A model generated the notes under the pieces. The model saw only the letters and a program-made list of their open reading frames with translations. It did no database searches and was not told the origin of the DNA. From an uncultured bacterium (GTDB taxonomy: Bacteria; Verrucomicrobiota; Lentisphaeria; Victivallales; UBA1829), in contig URKJ01000060.1 in NCBI GenBank assembly GCA_900548385.1, forward strand, positions 1 through 17,254: a stretch of 17,254 nt of DNA, read 5' to 3'. Of this stretch, positions 6,970 to 14,302 are shown piece after piece. Numbering within the stretch: the first letter of the stretch is position 1; every line of letters starts with the position of its first letter. The position numbers and the translations under genes are program-made.

Positions 6970-7658
6970 AATTCCTCCGCCGGAGTCAGGTTGGCACGCA
7001 GGGTTTCCGCCGGGATTGGATCGCCCAGATTCCGGCTCAGCTCTTCCAGAAAACGGGCACGGGGGATCTCTATGGCTCCGAACCGTCCGAGGAGCGGTGT
7101 CATGACCTGAGTATCAAGCATGACGACCCCGCATTTGCGCAGAGTGGCGATTGCGGAGAGCAAGGCGAATTTGGAAGCGTCCGTTTCCAGATGAAACATG
7201 CTTTCCCCGCAGAAAACACGTCCGAGCGAAACTCCGTACATTCCGCCGACAAGTTCGCCGTCCGGATTGCAGGCTTCAAAACTGTGAACGTATCCGGCGT
7301 CATGAAACGCGCGGTAGGCGTGCCGGATTTTTCCGGTGATCCACGTTCCCTCCTGCCCTTTGCGCGGAACGCGGGAACAGTGTTCAATGACATCGGGGAA
7401 CCGTTCCGATATTTTCAGCCGGAACCGTTTCTGCCGGAGCGACCGAGCAAGCCGGGCGGGAATATGAAGACGGTCAAGATAAAGAACTCCGCGTTCCGGC
7501 GGCGTAAACCACAGGATCTCGCGTTCGCGGACCGGCCATGGAAAAATCCCGTGCGTGTAAGCATCAATCAGCATCGGCACATTCAGCGTTGGAGTCCAGC
7601 CGAGACACCCTTCGGCATCGGCCTTTTCCGGCGGCGGGAATATGCCCGGCGTCATCAT
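6960..7658 (-). CDS. aat: Leucyl/phenylalanyl-tRNA--protein transferase
   Basis: Aat adds Leu or Phe from aminoacyl-tRNA to the N terminus of proteins starting with Lys or Arg, marking them for ClpS/ClpAP degradation. The 232-residue product has the usual length. Conserved blocks are AYTHGIFPWP (33-42), WFTPPERGVLY (50-60), TWITGKIRHAYRAFHDAGYVHSFE (105-128) and GELVGGMYGVSLGRVFCGESMFH (134-156). These are followed by SKFALLSAIATLRKCG and LDTQVMTPLLGRFGA. The frame is open back to 7751, but that stretch is the end of cinA read in another frame. The start is the tandem ATGATG at 7658/7655, the first of which overlaps the cinA stop as ATGA. Which of the two ATGs is used is unresolved. Coupled translation from cinA is likely because the local SD (CCGGAAA) is weak. 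Confidence 0.95.
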   Translation of the reverse strand: MMTPGIFPPPEKADAEGCLGWTPTLNVPMLIDAYTHGIFPWPVREREILWFTPPERGVLYLDRLHIPARLARSLRQKRFRLKISERFPDVIEHCSRVPRKGQEGTWITGKIRHAYRAFHDAGYVHSFEACNPDGELVGGMYGVSLGRVFCGESMFHLETDASKFALLSAIATLRKCGVVMLDTQVMTPLLGRFGAIEIPRARFLEELSRNLGDPIPAETLRANLTPAEELCS

Positions 7659-8875
7659 TTTCCGGACTCCAGCAGCATGGTGCGCAGGGTGTTCAGCGCT
7701 TTGGCGGCGGTCCGTTCGCGGACTTGAGCGCGTCCGCCTTTGAAATGACACTCCAGCACGACCGTTTTTTCATGCAGACGAACTCCGATATAGACGAGTC
7801 CGACCGGTTTTTCCGGTGTTCCGCCTCCGGGTCCGGCAATTCCTGTTACCGAGATCCCCGCATCGGAATGTGTCCGGGAGCAAATCCCCCTGACCATCTC
7901 TTCCGCGCATTCGCGGCTGACGGCTCCGAACTGTTCCAGCGTTTCCGGCGAGACGCCGAGGAACCGCATTTTCAGCTCGTTCGCGTAGGAGGCGACGCCT
8001 CCGAGAAATACAGAAGATGAACCGGGGATTGCAGTCAGCTGTTCCGAGATAAGCCCGCCGGTACAGGATTCCGCCGTTGCAAGCAGCAGTTTTTTCTGTT
8101 CCAGAAGCCGCAAGACTTCCTGCGGCAGAGACGTGACGTCCGGAGGAAGCACGTTGGCGCGGAAAAGTCCGCGGGCATCCGCGGCGGTTCGTTTCAGAAG
8201 CATTTCATCTTTGGAAGTCAGAAAAAGTTTGACAAGTCCGGGCATTGCGCAGTATGCCGCCGAGATCCCCTGAGTCAGACAGGGCTCCAGCAGGTCTTCG
8301 ACCTCCGATTCACCAATGCCGGCGATGCGGAGCAGATCGGTATAAACTGGTTCCGTCCGCATGGACTTCAGCCGGGGAAGAACGGAATGTTCAAACATCG
8401 GCTGAAGTTCCCGCGGCGGTCCGGGCAGCAGAAAAACGGAATTGCCGTCCCGTTCCAGATGGATGCCGGGAGCGGAGCCGAAACCGTTCGGAAGGATTTC
8501 CGCGCCTTCGGGAATCTCCGCCTGACGCGTCCAATGGATCGGAGCGGCGGATGAGCTGATCCGTCCCCAGTATTCCCGGATTGCGCGTTCCGCCTCCGGA
8601 CGTCGGATCATCGGGAGCCCGAACCATTCGGCAACGCTCTCTTTGGTGAGGTCGTCGGCGGTGGGACCGAGTCCGCCGGATGTGATGACGGTATCCGCGC
8701 GGGAGAATGCGTAGTCGAGCGCCCGGAGAATGTCGTCCCGGCGGTCGGGGATCTCAAGAGAGAGTTCCGGGATGATGCCGTTCGCCAGCAGTCTGTCGCC
8801 GATGAATGCAAGATTGGTGTTGACGGTGGATCCTTTCAGAAGTTCATCGCCGATGCAGAGCAGTGCGGTTTTCAT
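7655..8875 (-). CDS. cinA: CinA family protein (ADP-ribose pyrophosphatase / NMN deamidase)
   Basis: A two-domain protein of 406 residues, the standard CinA length. Residues 1-170 form the COG1058/MoCF-like domain, with GDELLKGSTVNTN (9-21), SGGLGPTADDLT (66-77) and FLLPGPPRE. Residues 255-405 form the PncC domain, with TAESCTGGLISEQLT (267-281; Ser270 is the expected nucleophile), ASYANELK (295-302) and TGIAGPGGGTPEKPVG (344-359). Known homologues hydrolyse ADP-ribose and deamidate nicotinamide mononucleotide in pyridine nucleotide salvage; cinA is also competence-induced in some Gram-positives. An excellent SD, AGGAGGAG, lies in the 15-nt gap after the DUF374 gene. The stop overlaps aat. 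Both active-site regions look intact. Confidence 0.96.
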   Translation of the reverse strand: MKTALLCIGDELLKGSTVNTNLAFIGDRLLANGIIPELSLEIPDRRDDILRALDYAFSRADTVITSGGLGPTADDLTKESVAEWFGLPMIRRPEAERAIREYWGRISSSAAPIHWTRQAEIPEGAEILPNGFGSAPGIHLERDGNSVFLLPGPPRELQPMFEHSVLPRLKSMRTEPVYTDLLRIAGIGESEVEDLLEPCLTQGISAAYCAMPGLVKLFLTSKDEMLLKRTAADARGLFRANVLPPDVTSLPQEVLRLLEQKKLLLATAESCTGGLISEQLTAIPGSSSVFLGGVASYANELKMRFLGVSPETLEQFGAVSRECAEEMVRGICSRTHSDAGISVTGIAGPGGGTPEKPVGLVYIGVRLHEKTVVLECHFKGGRAQVRERTAAKALNTLRTMLLESGK

Positions 8876-8890
8876 GCGGGGCTCCTCCTG

Positions 8891-9556
8891 TTATTGTTCC
8901 GGTTGAACCAGAGATATTTCATTGAGGCGCCGTTCCACAAGCGCCCGGTATTTTTCCAGTTCCTCCGGGGAAAGTTCCGGGGGAATGAAAATCTTTTTGC
9001 CGAGATGAACCGTGACGGTTGAGAACGGTTTCGGTATCTGGAAACGGTCCCAGCTTTTCAGTTCCCAGAAAGAGGAGTAATTGATGGCGAGCGGGATGAC
9101 CGGAACGCCCAGTTTTCCTGCCGCGTAAACGGGTCCCTGACTCATGCGGTAGCGCGGTCCGCGCGGTCCGTCCGGGGTGAAGCAGACAAAATCCTTTGCC
9201 TCGATCGCTTCCAATACTCCATGGAGAGCGGAATAGCCTTTCTTTTTGCTGGAGCCGCGGATACTGCGGACACCCATCTGACCGGCGAGATCGGCGATGT
9301 ACTGTCCGTCGCGCGACGCGCTGATGACGGCACATGTCATTTTCCGCAGATTTTCGGGAAAGAGCAGGGGAAAGAACAACAGGCGGTTGTGCCAGCAGAC
9401 CCCGATCGCGGGCGGTTGCGGATCAGCCATTTCCCCCGATTCGTCGATGTAGGTTTTCCGCAGTGTCGTCCGCCAGAGCAGGAGGAACCAGACGACGGGT
9501 TTGTAGATCCAGTCCGGTAATTTTTTTATCTGTCGGAATTTATGCTTGAACGACAT
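8891..9556 (-). CDS. DUF374 (LPLAT-like) putative lipid/LPS acyltransferase
   Basis: A 221-residue protein of the DUF374 family, related to the lysophospholipid/LpxL acyltransferase fold. A hydrophobic segment near 19-30 suggests inner-membrane association. The acyltransferase-like core shows CWHNRLLFFPLLF (54-66; His56 at the catalytic position but without the classical HX4D), SASRDGQYIADLAG (79-92), RGSSKKKGYSAL (100-111) and FTPDGPRGPRYRMSQGPVYAA (126-146). It ends with VPVIPLAINYSS and WDRFQIPKPFS. The acceptor is unproven; family members are placed near lipid A/Kdo genes in several Gram-negatives. The MSFKHKF start at 9556 overlaps the nth end by 17 bp. The SD is weak (ACGGGAAAAAAC), so expression probably depends on coupling to nth. 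An in-frame extension to 9601 has no homology support. Confidence 0.85.
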   Translation of the reverse strand: MSFKHKFRQIKKLPDWIYKPVVWFLLLWRTTLRKTYIDESGEMADPQPPAIGVCWHNRLLFFPLLFPENLRKMTCAVISASRDGQYIADLAGQMGVRSIRGSSKKKGYSALHGVLEAIEAKDFVCFTPDGPRGPRYRMSQGPVYAAGKLGVPVIPLAINYSSFWELKSWDRFQIPKPFSTVTVHLGKKIFIPPELSPEELEKYRALVERRLNEISLVQPEQ

Positions 9557-10184
9557 GTTTTTTCCCGTGTTTGCAGATCCGGTTGAGTACGCACCGGGCA
9601 CATGCGGGACGGTTCGCCTTGCAGAGATTCCGTCCGTGAACGATGACGAGATGTGAAAACTGGCTCCAGCGCTGCGGAGCGAGATGGGCGCAGAGCTCCG
9701 TTTCGATCTTTACCGGATCGTCGCAGTTGACGACCCCCAGCAGATTGGTGATGCGTTTGACGTGGGTGTCGACGGGAAGTCCCGGAACGTCGAAGGCGTC
9801 GCCGAGGACCACGTTTGCCGTTTTGCGTCCGACTCCGGGCAGGGAGGTGAGTTCCTCCATCGTGTGCGGGACTTCGCCGTTGAAGTCGGATGCGATCCTG
9901 CGGCAGGCCCCGATGATGTTTGCGCCTTTTGCCCGGTAGTAGCCGCAGCGCCGGATGATCTGTTCCAGTTCGGCGGGATCGGCGTTTGCGAACTCTTCCG
10001 CAGTATGGTATTTGGCGAACAGATCGACCGTTACGATATTGACCATCTTGTCCGTGCATTGCGCGGAAAGGATCGTTGCCACCAGCAGCTGAAGCGGGTT
10101 TGTGTGGTGAAGCGCGCAGACCTGCGGTCCGTATTCCGCTTCCAGAAGTTCATAAACACGGTTGACCGTTTCGCGTTTTGTCAT
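9540..10184 (-). CDS. nth: Endonuclease III (DNA glycosylase/AP lyase)
   Basis: Nth removes oxidised pyrimidines and cleaves the abasic site by beta-elimination. The 214-residue protein has the expected length and all hallmarks. LLVATILSAQCTD is at 33-45. The helix-hairpin-helix LTSLPGVGRKTANVVLG (112-128) carries the catalytic Lys121. PVDTHVKR contributes the catalytic Asp139. The C-terminal C-x6-C-x2-C-x5-C (C188, C195, C198, C204) binds a [4Fe-4S] cluster. The ATG overlaps the rfaE1 stop as ATGA, and the gene end overlaps the DUF374 start. It lies in the same unit as nfo, so glycosylase and AP endonuclease activities of the same pathway appear co-expressed. Confidence 0.97.
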   Translation of the reverse strand: MTKRETVNRVYELLEAEYGPQVCALHHTNPLQLLVATILSAQCTDKMVNIVTVDLFAKYHTAEEFANADPAELEQIIRRCGYYRAKGANIIGACRRIASDFNGEVPHTMEELTSLPGVGRKTANVVLGDAFDVPGLPVDTHVKRITNLLGVVNCDDPVKIETELCAHLAPQRWSQFSHLVIVHGRNLCKANRPACARCVLNRICKHGKKHVVQA

Positions 10185-11206
10185 GCTCCGTCTCCATTCC
10201 GGCGGAAGACTGTCAGGAGTTCTCCGGGGGAGGTGACTGCCGTTCCGATCTTGCCGACGACGATCCCTGCCGCATGGTTGGCAATTTCCGCGGCTTCGTG
10301 TTCATCGGCACCCGCTGCCCGGCAGAGCGTATAGATGGAGATCACCGTGTCGCCCGCTCCGGAGACGTCGAACACTTCTCTGGCTTTGGTCGGGATCGCA
10401 TGAAGCGGATGATCTTTGCGGAAGAGCGCCATGCCCTGCGGTCCAAGAGTGATCAGCAGGGAATCAACATTCCACGATTTGAGGATGCGGTTTGCAACCG
10501 TTCTCAGGTTCTTGTCTTTTTCGACCGGAGAAACGGCGTCGTGACAGTAGAGACCCGCGAGCCCGAACGCTTCCGAGCGGTTCGGAGTCATGACGGAGAG
10601 ATGCTGAATCTTCATCGGGTGTCCGGGATGCGGATCCAACGAGGTGATGATACCGTTTTCCCGGGCGAGGTCGGCGATGCGCTGAACGGTGGTGCGGTCG
10701 AGCAGACCTTTGTTGTAATCTTCAAAGATCACGGCGTCGACCCGGTGTCCGCGGATCAGCTCCGTGAGCTGCCTTTCCATTTTTTTTGTGACGTTTTTTG
10801 AAACGGGATGGACATCTTCAAAATCCACGCGCACGATCTGCTGATTGGCGGTCATGACGCGCATTTTTCTGGTGGTCCTGCGAGTTTCGTCGGCAAGGAT
10901 GTAAGAGGCGTCGATGCAGTCATTCGCGAGAAGCTGCTTGAGAGCTTCGCCCGCCGGGTCTTTCCCGATAACGCCGAATGCAATGGCTTTTGCTCCGAAC
11001 GAGGTGATGTTGCGCATGACGTTTGCCGCGCCGCCGGGGCGCTGGTCGCTTTTTTTGACCTGGAGCACGGGAACGGGTGCTTCCTGAGACATCCGGGTGG
11101 CGGAGCCGATCAGATATTCGTCCACCATCAAATCGCCGAGCACGGCGATCCTCAGTCCTTCCGCCCGTTTGAGAATTTCTTCGATCCGTTTACTGGTTAT
11201 CGGCAT
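10181..11206 (-). CDS. rfaE1: D-glycero-beta-D-manno-heptose-7-phosphate kinase (PfkB family)
   Basis: It phosphorylates D-glycero-D-manno-heptose 7-phosphate at C1, an early step towards ADP-heptose for the LPS inner core. The 341-residue protein is a PfkB/ribokinase-fold kinase. GDLMVDEYLIGSATRMSQEAPVPV (24-47) is characteristic of the HldE N-terminal domain. Substrate-binding PGGAANV is at 57-63, FEDYNKG at 161-167 and VMTPNRSEA at 205-213. The anion hole/base motif DVSGAGDT (280-287) contains Asp286. Only the kinase domain is present; the nucleotidyltransferase half of bifunctional HldE is absent and not adjacent. The start follows GAGGAA, whose GA overlaps the stop of the upstream small gene (TGAGGA). 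A different sugar kinase function is possible but less likely. Confidence 0.9.
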   Translation of the reverse strand: MPITSKRIEEILKRAEGLRIAVLGDLMVDEYLIGSATRMSQEAPVPVLQVKKSDQRPGGAANVMRNITSFGAKAIAFGVIGKDPAGEALKQLLANDCIDASYILADETRRTTRKMRVMTANQQIVRVDFEDVHPVSKNVTKKMERQLTELIRGHRVDAVIFEDYNKGLLDRTTVQRIADLARENGIITSLDPHPGHPMKIQHLSVMTPNRSEAFGLAGLYCHDAVSPVEKDKNLRTVANRILKSWNVDSLLITLGPQGMALFRKDHPLHAIPTKAREVFDVSGAGDTVISIYTLCRAAGADEHEAAEIANHAAGIVVGKIGTAVTSPGELLTVFRRNGDGA

Positions 11207-11221
11207 AGTGTGGTCTGTTCC

Positions 11222-11716
11222 TCAATTCAACTTTTGCGGGAGCTGCTTGTCGAACCGGTGGAGTTTCTCTTCCAGCGCCTTCTGGAGCGGGGCGGTATTG
11301 AAACTGTTCCGCCGGATCAGAAAACGGTTGTTCCGCCAACCGTCAATGATCCGGGCGATCCGGTTCATGGTCTGTTCCAGTTCCCGCAGCTGGGACATGT
11401 TCAGGTGTTCCTGATTTTCACGGATGTAGATCGCCAGTACGTCCAGTGTGGACTGGATCATGGCGACTTCCCCTTTTTCGAGCGAATCTTTCTTTCCCAG
11501 TCCGCGGCAGCTGCCGCGGAGGCTGTCGGCAAACTCCGCGATCCTCTGGCGGGAGACATGGAGGACCATGGCGTTTTCCCGCCGGAGCTGGACCGGAAGC
11601 CAGAAGATCAGGTAAAGCTCAAACAGCACGATCAGGGAAAACATCATTACAGCGAACAGCGTGATGTAATCCCGTTTCCGTTTGCAGGAATATTTGCTTT
11701 TCAGATCAATTCGCAT
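11222..11716 (-). CDS. Unknown single-TM protein with a predicted coiled-coil domain
   Basis: A 164-residue protein I do not recognise. The N terminus is strongly basic (RIDLKSKYSCKRKRDY, 2-17), followed by one transmembrane segment at about 18-41 (ITLFAVMMFSLIVLFELYLIFWLP). The positive-inside rule places the N terminus in the cytoplasm and the rest outside. Residues 45-164 are charged and helix-prone (LRELEQTMNRIARIIDGWRNN, LQKALEEKLHRFDKQL) and look like a coiled-coil or helical bundle. There is no lipobox, heme or enzyme motif. GGAG precedes the ATG, 19 nt after the ROK gene, and the stop codon overlaps the rfaE1 SD, so it is a real member of the operon. The architecture resembles a chemoreceptor or kinase sensor stub or a division/scaffold protein, but no function can be assigned. 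Confidence 0.8.
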   Translation of the reverse strand: MRIDLKSKYSCKRKRDYITLFAVMMFSLIVLFELYLIFWLPVQLRRENAMVLHVSRQRIAEFADSLRGSCRGLGKKDSLEKGEVAMIQSTLDVLAIYIRENQEHLNMSQLRELEQTMNRIARIIDGWRNNRFLIRRNSFNTAPLQKALEEKLHRFDKQLPQKLN

Positions 11717-11735
11717 GGGAGCTCCGTCATCCGGA

Positions 11736-12734
11736 TTACCACGGCAGCTGCCAGTCGCCGCGTTCGTAGAGGAAGTTCAGTGCGATGGCTGCGCCGGCGA
11801 GTTCGCCGCCGCTCTTGCCTTCGATACCCGTAACGGAGAATTTGCAGGCGTCGATATTCTGCTTCCAGGTGAATTTCGGCAGTTTTGCCATCAGCGGATC
11901 CATGAACAGCGGACCCATGCTCTTGACGATGGTTCCGAGCACGATCATTTCCGGATTGAAAATATTGATCAGAGCTCCCATTGCCTGAGCGTTGCGGTCC
12001 ATGACGCGATCCCAGAACTCAAGCGCATAGGCGTCGTTGGCGCGGATGGCCTTTTCAAGGCAGATCGCATCAATTTTACTGTAATCGCCGCCCGCGAGCT
12101 GAACGATCATGCTGTCCGGTTTGTCCGCAAGTTCGCGGCGGAGGTTGTTTGCCATTGCCACGCCGCCGCAGTAGGCTTCGTAACATCCGGTGAGTCCGCA
12201 GTTGCATTTGAGACCGTTGACGTCGATGCTCATGTGACCGACTTCACCCGCGAGATTGTGTTTTCCGCGGAGGAGCTTTCCGCCGGCGATGATGCCGCCG
12301 CCGATACCGGTGCTCATGGTCAGATAGATCATGTTCTGCGTGCCTTTGCCCGCGCCGAAGAACCATTCGGCGAGTCCGGCGCCGTTGGCGTCGTTGTCAA
12401 AGAACGCTTCCGTTTCAAACGCCTTGCCGAGATAATCGCGGATGGGAACGTCGATCCAGCCGTTGAGGTTGCAGGGATTGCAGATGAGACCTTTGTCGAA
12501 ATCCATCGGGGAGGGAGAACTGATGCCGATGGCGCGCAATTCCTGTTTGCTGATCCCGGCGGAAGCGAGGATGCGTTCGCCTTCGGCAACCGCCTGAGGA
12601 AGAACCTCGTCCGGAGTCTTCATTTTGTTGTCAACGCGTCCTGTTGCGATGATGGTTCCGTCGCTCATCGCCAGACAGATCGCGATTTTTGTTCCGCCAA
12701 TGTCGAACCCGAGAACCGGGAATGCCTTGTTCAT
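11736..12734 (-). CDS. ROK family sugar kinase (glucokinase-like)
   Basis: A 332-residue ROK kinase, without the N-terminal DNA-binding domain that ROK repressors carry. ATP-binding DIGGTK is at 11-16. DNDANGAGLAEW (113-124) has the catalytic Asp. STGIGGGIIAGG (141-152) is the second phosphate loop. The sugar/zinc region has EVGHMSID (164-171) and the CxCGxxGCxE motif (C177, C179, C184, E186). The EVGH motif and overall pattern fit glucokinase, but N-acetylglucosamine, mannose or fructose specificity cannot be excluded. A TTG at 12755 could extend it by 7 residues; the ATG at 12734 with AAGGAG 9 nt upstream is preferred. It heads the nine-gene minus-strand unit and has a good promoter candidate. 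Confidence 0.92.
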   Translation of the reverse strand: MNKAFPVLGFDIGGTKIAICLAMSDGTIIATGRVDNKMKTPDEVLPQAVAEGERILASAGISKQELRAIGISSPSPMDFDKGLICNPCNLNGWIDVPIRDYLGKAFETEAFFDNDANGAGLAEWFFGAGKGTQNMIYLTMSTGIGGGIIAGGKLLRGKHNLAGEVGHMSIDVNGLKCNCGLTGCYEAYCGGVAMANNLRRELADKPDSMIVQLAGGDYSKIDAICLEKAIRANDAYALEFWDRVMDRNAQAMGALINIFNPEMIVLGTIVKSMGPLFMDPLMAKLPKFTWKQNIDACKFSVTGIEGKSGGELAGAAIALNFLYERGDWQLPW

Positions 12735-12771
12735 GTTGTTTTGCTCCTTCTGCAAATTTTAATTTTTTATA

Positions 12772-12800
12772 ACTATATGCTGAATTTTTTGATTCTTCAA
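12772..12800 (-). promoter_or_regulatory. Promoter for the ROK-to-nfo operon (TTGAAG-17-TATAGT)
   Basis: On the minus strand TTGAAG (12800-12795) and TATAGT (12777-12772) are exactly 17 bp apart and lie 38 bp upstream of the ROK ATG. The -10 matches consensus at 5 of 6 and the -35 at 4 of 6. The palindrome at 12802-12816 abuts the -35, a position suited to an activator or a co-regulator of both divergent operons. Confidence 0.55.
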
Positions 12801-12801
12801 G

Positions 12802-12824
12802 TTGCATTCAATGCAAAGTGCATT
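12802..12824. promoter_or_regulatory. Palindromic operator candidate between the ROK and Tol-like operons
   Basis: TTGCATT-C-AATGCAA (12802-12816) is a perfect 7-1-7 inverted repeat. A further half-site TGCATT (12819-12824) pairs with the central AATGCA as AATGCA-AAG-TGCATT, so there are two overlapping palindromes. The site lies 1 bp upstream of the ROK promoter -35 and overlaps the possible -35 of the opposite promoter. No regulator gene is adjacent, and I do not recognise the motif as that of a known family. Confidence 0.5.
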
Positions 12825-12829
12825 AAATT
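12802..12829 (+). promoter_or_regulatory. Weak promoter candidate for the Tol-like operon
   Basis: TTGCAT (12802-12807) and TAAATT (12824-12829) are 16 bp apart, about 50 bp before the tolQ-like start. Each hexamer matches 4 of 6 consensus positions. The -35 is embedded in the palindrome, so a bound regulator would probably block this promoter. The assignment is tentative because the whole spacer is AT-rich. Confidence 0.3.
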
Positions 12830-12877
12830 AGCACAGGATTTTACTTTTTAAACAGCAAAAATGGAGTTTTTCGCAGA

Positions 12878-13888
12878 ATGAGCCTAATTTTTTCTTCTTT
12901 TTCTCTTCCGCCGCTTGCAGACGGGTCGCTTTACTACGCTTTTGTTCACTCGGACATGATGGGGCAGGGGATCGTGATCCTGCTGACTTTGATGTCGATC
13001 GCCACCTGGACTCTGATGCTGGAAAAAGGAATCGGGCTCAGCAGAGCCTATAAGGGATCCCGGCGCTTTCTGGAAGAGTTCCGGCGGAAACGGAACGTGA
13101 TGTCGCTCCGCACCCGTGCGGAAACAGATCCGTCTCCCGTCGCCCGCATCTATGAGAGCGGATATGCCCGTCTCGCACAGATCAACGGGGACGAGACCGG
13201 GGCCGGCGTTCCGCGCTCCCGCCCGCTTTCCAATACCGAAATCGAAGTGGTCCGGGCAACAATGGAAGAGACCGTTGCAGATCAGATCGTAAAGCTGGAA
13301 GACAAGATCATCGTGCTGATGACCGCCGTCAGCATCAGTCCGTTCCTCGGTTTGTTCGGAACCGTCTGGGGAATCATGCTTGCGTTCACGGAGATGGCGA
13401 TGCAGGGCAAGCCGGATATTCAGACTCTCGCTCCCGGCGTGTCCGGCGCACTCCTTACCACCGTGCTCGGTCTTCTCGTTGCGATTCCCTCGCTGATCGG
13501 CTACAACGCGATCAGCTTCTACATCAAGCAGGTGACCGTTTACATGGATAATCAGGTGGAAGAGTTCATCAATAAACTGAAACTTGCCGCAGCGGAAGAG
13601 GAACTGCGCAGACAGGAGTCCGCCGTTGCGGAAGCGCCCGCTCCTTCCCGCACTGTCTATGCGGCTCCTGTTGCGGAACCGGTTCCCGTGCAGAACATGC
13701 AGCCGGTTCCGTCACAGCCGGTTTACCAGGCTCCTGTCCAGCAGCCGTCGGCACCGGTTCCGCCTCCGGCTGCTCCGAATCCGTATTCCGCGCCGCGCAG
13801 ACCCTACACGCCGCCCGCGCAGACCGGTTATTCCGCGCCGGTTCCGCAACGCCCGCCGGTTTCCGGTTACGGGGATGAGGAGGATTAA
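12878..13888 (+). CDS. TolQ/ExbB/MotA-family proton channel with proline-rich C-terminal tail
   Basis: A 336-residue inner-membrane protein, the channel part of a proton-driven envelope motor. TM1 is at about 29-49. After a cytoplasmic loop, TM2 and TM3 (about 144-172 and 187-212) carry the family motifs SISPFLGLFGTVWGIMLAF and GVSGALLTTVLGLLVAIPS. The core ends near residue 245, close to the usual length of TolQ/ExbB. It is then extended by about 90 residues rich in Pro, Val, Ala, Gln and Tyr (253-330), ending in acidic DEED. In TolQ topology this tail is cytoplasmic. GGAG at 12863-12866 precedes the ATG. TolQ and ExbB cannot be separated confidently by eye. First gene of the four-gene operon; the next start is 3 nt after its stop. 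Confidence 0.92.
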   Translation: MSLIFSSFSLPPLADGSLYYAFVHSDMMGQGIVILLTLMSIATWTLMLEKGIGLSRAYKGSRRFLEEFRRKRNVMSLRTRAETDPSPVARIYESGYARLAQINGDETGAGVPRSRPLSNTEIEVVRATMEETVADQIVKLEDKIIVLMTAVSISPFLGLFGTVWGIMLAFTEMAMQGKPDIQTLAPGVSGALLTTVLGLLVAIPSLIGYNAISFYIKQVTVYMDNQVEEFINKLKLAAAEEELRRQESAVAEAPAPSRTVYAAPVAEPVPVQNMQPVPSQPVYQAPVQQPSAPVPPPAAPNPYSAPRRPYTPPAQTGYSAPVPQRPPVSGYGDEED

Positions 13889-13891
13889 GGC

Positions 13892-14296
13892 ATGGCGCGT
13901 CATCGTTTCAGCAATCCGCCTTTCGATCAGATCAATGTGACACCGCTGATCGACACGCTGTTTTTTCTGCTGATCATCTTTATGATAACCGCTCCGCTGC
14001 TGGAGTACAGTATGGATGTGACACCGCCATCCTACAACGCCGCCAGCATCAAGCCGGACGATAATTCCAAGGTCGTGAACATCCGTAAAAACGGCGATAT
14101 TGTATTGGAAGGCAAAGTCGTGACGCTGGAAGAACTCGTGCAGCGGCTTATCGCTCTGCGCGACAGTGGCAGAAAGTACAGCTTTTTCCTGCGCGCGGAC
14201 GCGGATTTGCGTTACGGAACGGTGATCGACGTGCTTCGCAGTGTCAAAAATGCGGGATTCAACGATCTCTCTCTTATTACCTCTGCCGAGGAGTGA
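13892..14296 (+). CDS. TolR/ExbD-family biopolymer transport protein
   Basis: A 134-residue protein of normal family length. A short cytoplasmic N terminus leads to INVTPLIDTLFFLLIIFMITAP (14-35), a single TM segment containing Asp21, the residue that carries protons in TolR/ExbD. The periplasmic part (about 40-134) has the usual small alpha/beta domain: VVNIRKNGDIVLEGKVVTLEEL, then FFLRADADLRYGTVIDVLRSVKNAGFNDLSLIT. It should form the stator and channel lining with the upstream TolQ-like protein. GAGGAGG (13877-13883), inside the end of the preceding gene, provides an excellent SD. Its stop codon immediately follows the GAGGAG that serves the next gene, so the three motor genes are tightly coupled. 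Confidence 0.94.
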   Translation: MARHRFSNPPFDQINVTPLIDTLFFLLIIFMITAPLLEYSMDVTPPSYNAASIKPDDNSKVVNIRKNGDIVLEGKVVTLEELVQRLIALRDSGRKYSFFLRADADLRYGTVIDVLRSVKNAGFNDLSLITSAEE

Positions 14297-14302
14297 CGCG
14301 TC

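Noticed and set aside
7659..7751. 31-residue N-terminal extension of Aat
   Set aside because: The open frame continues upstream inside cinA, but the Aat family length and the ATGA junction place the start at 7658 or 7655.
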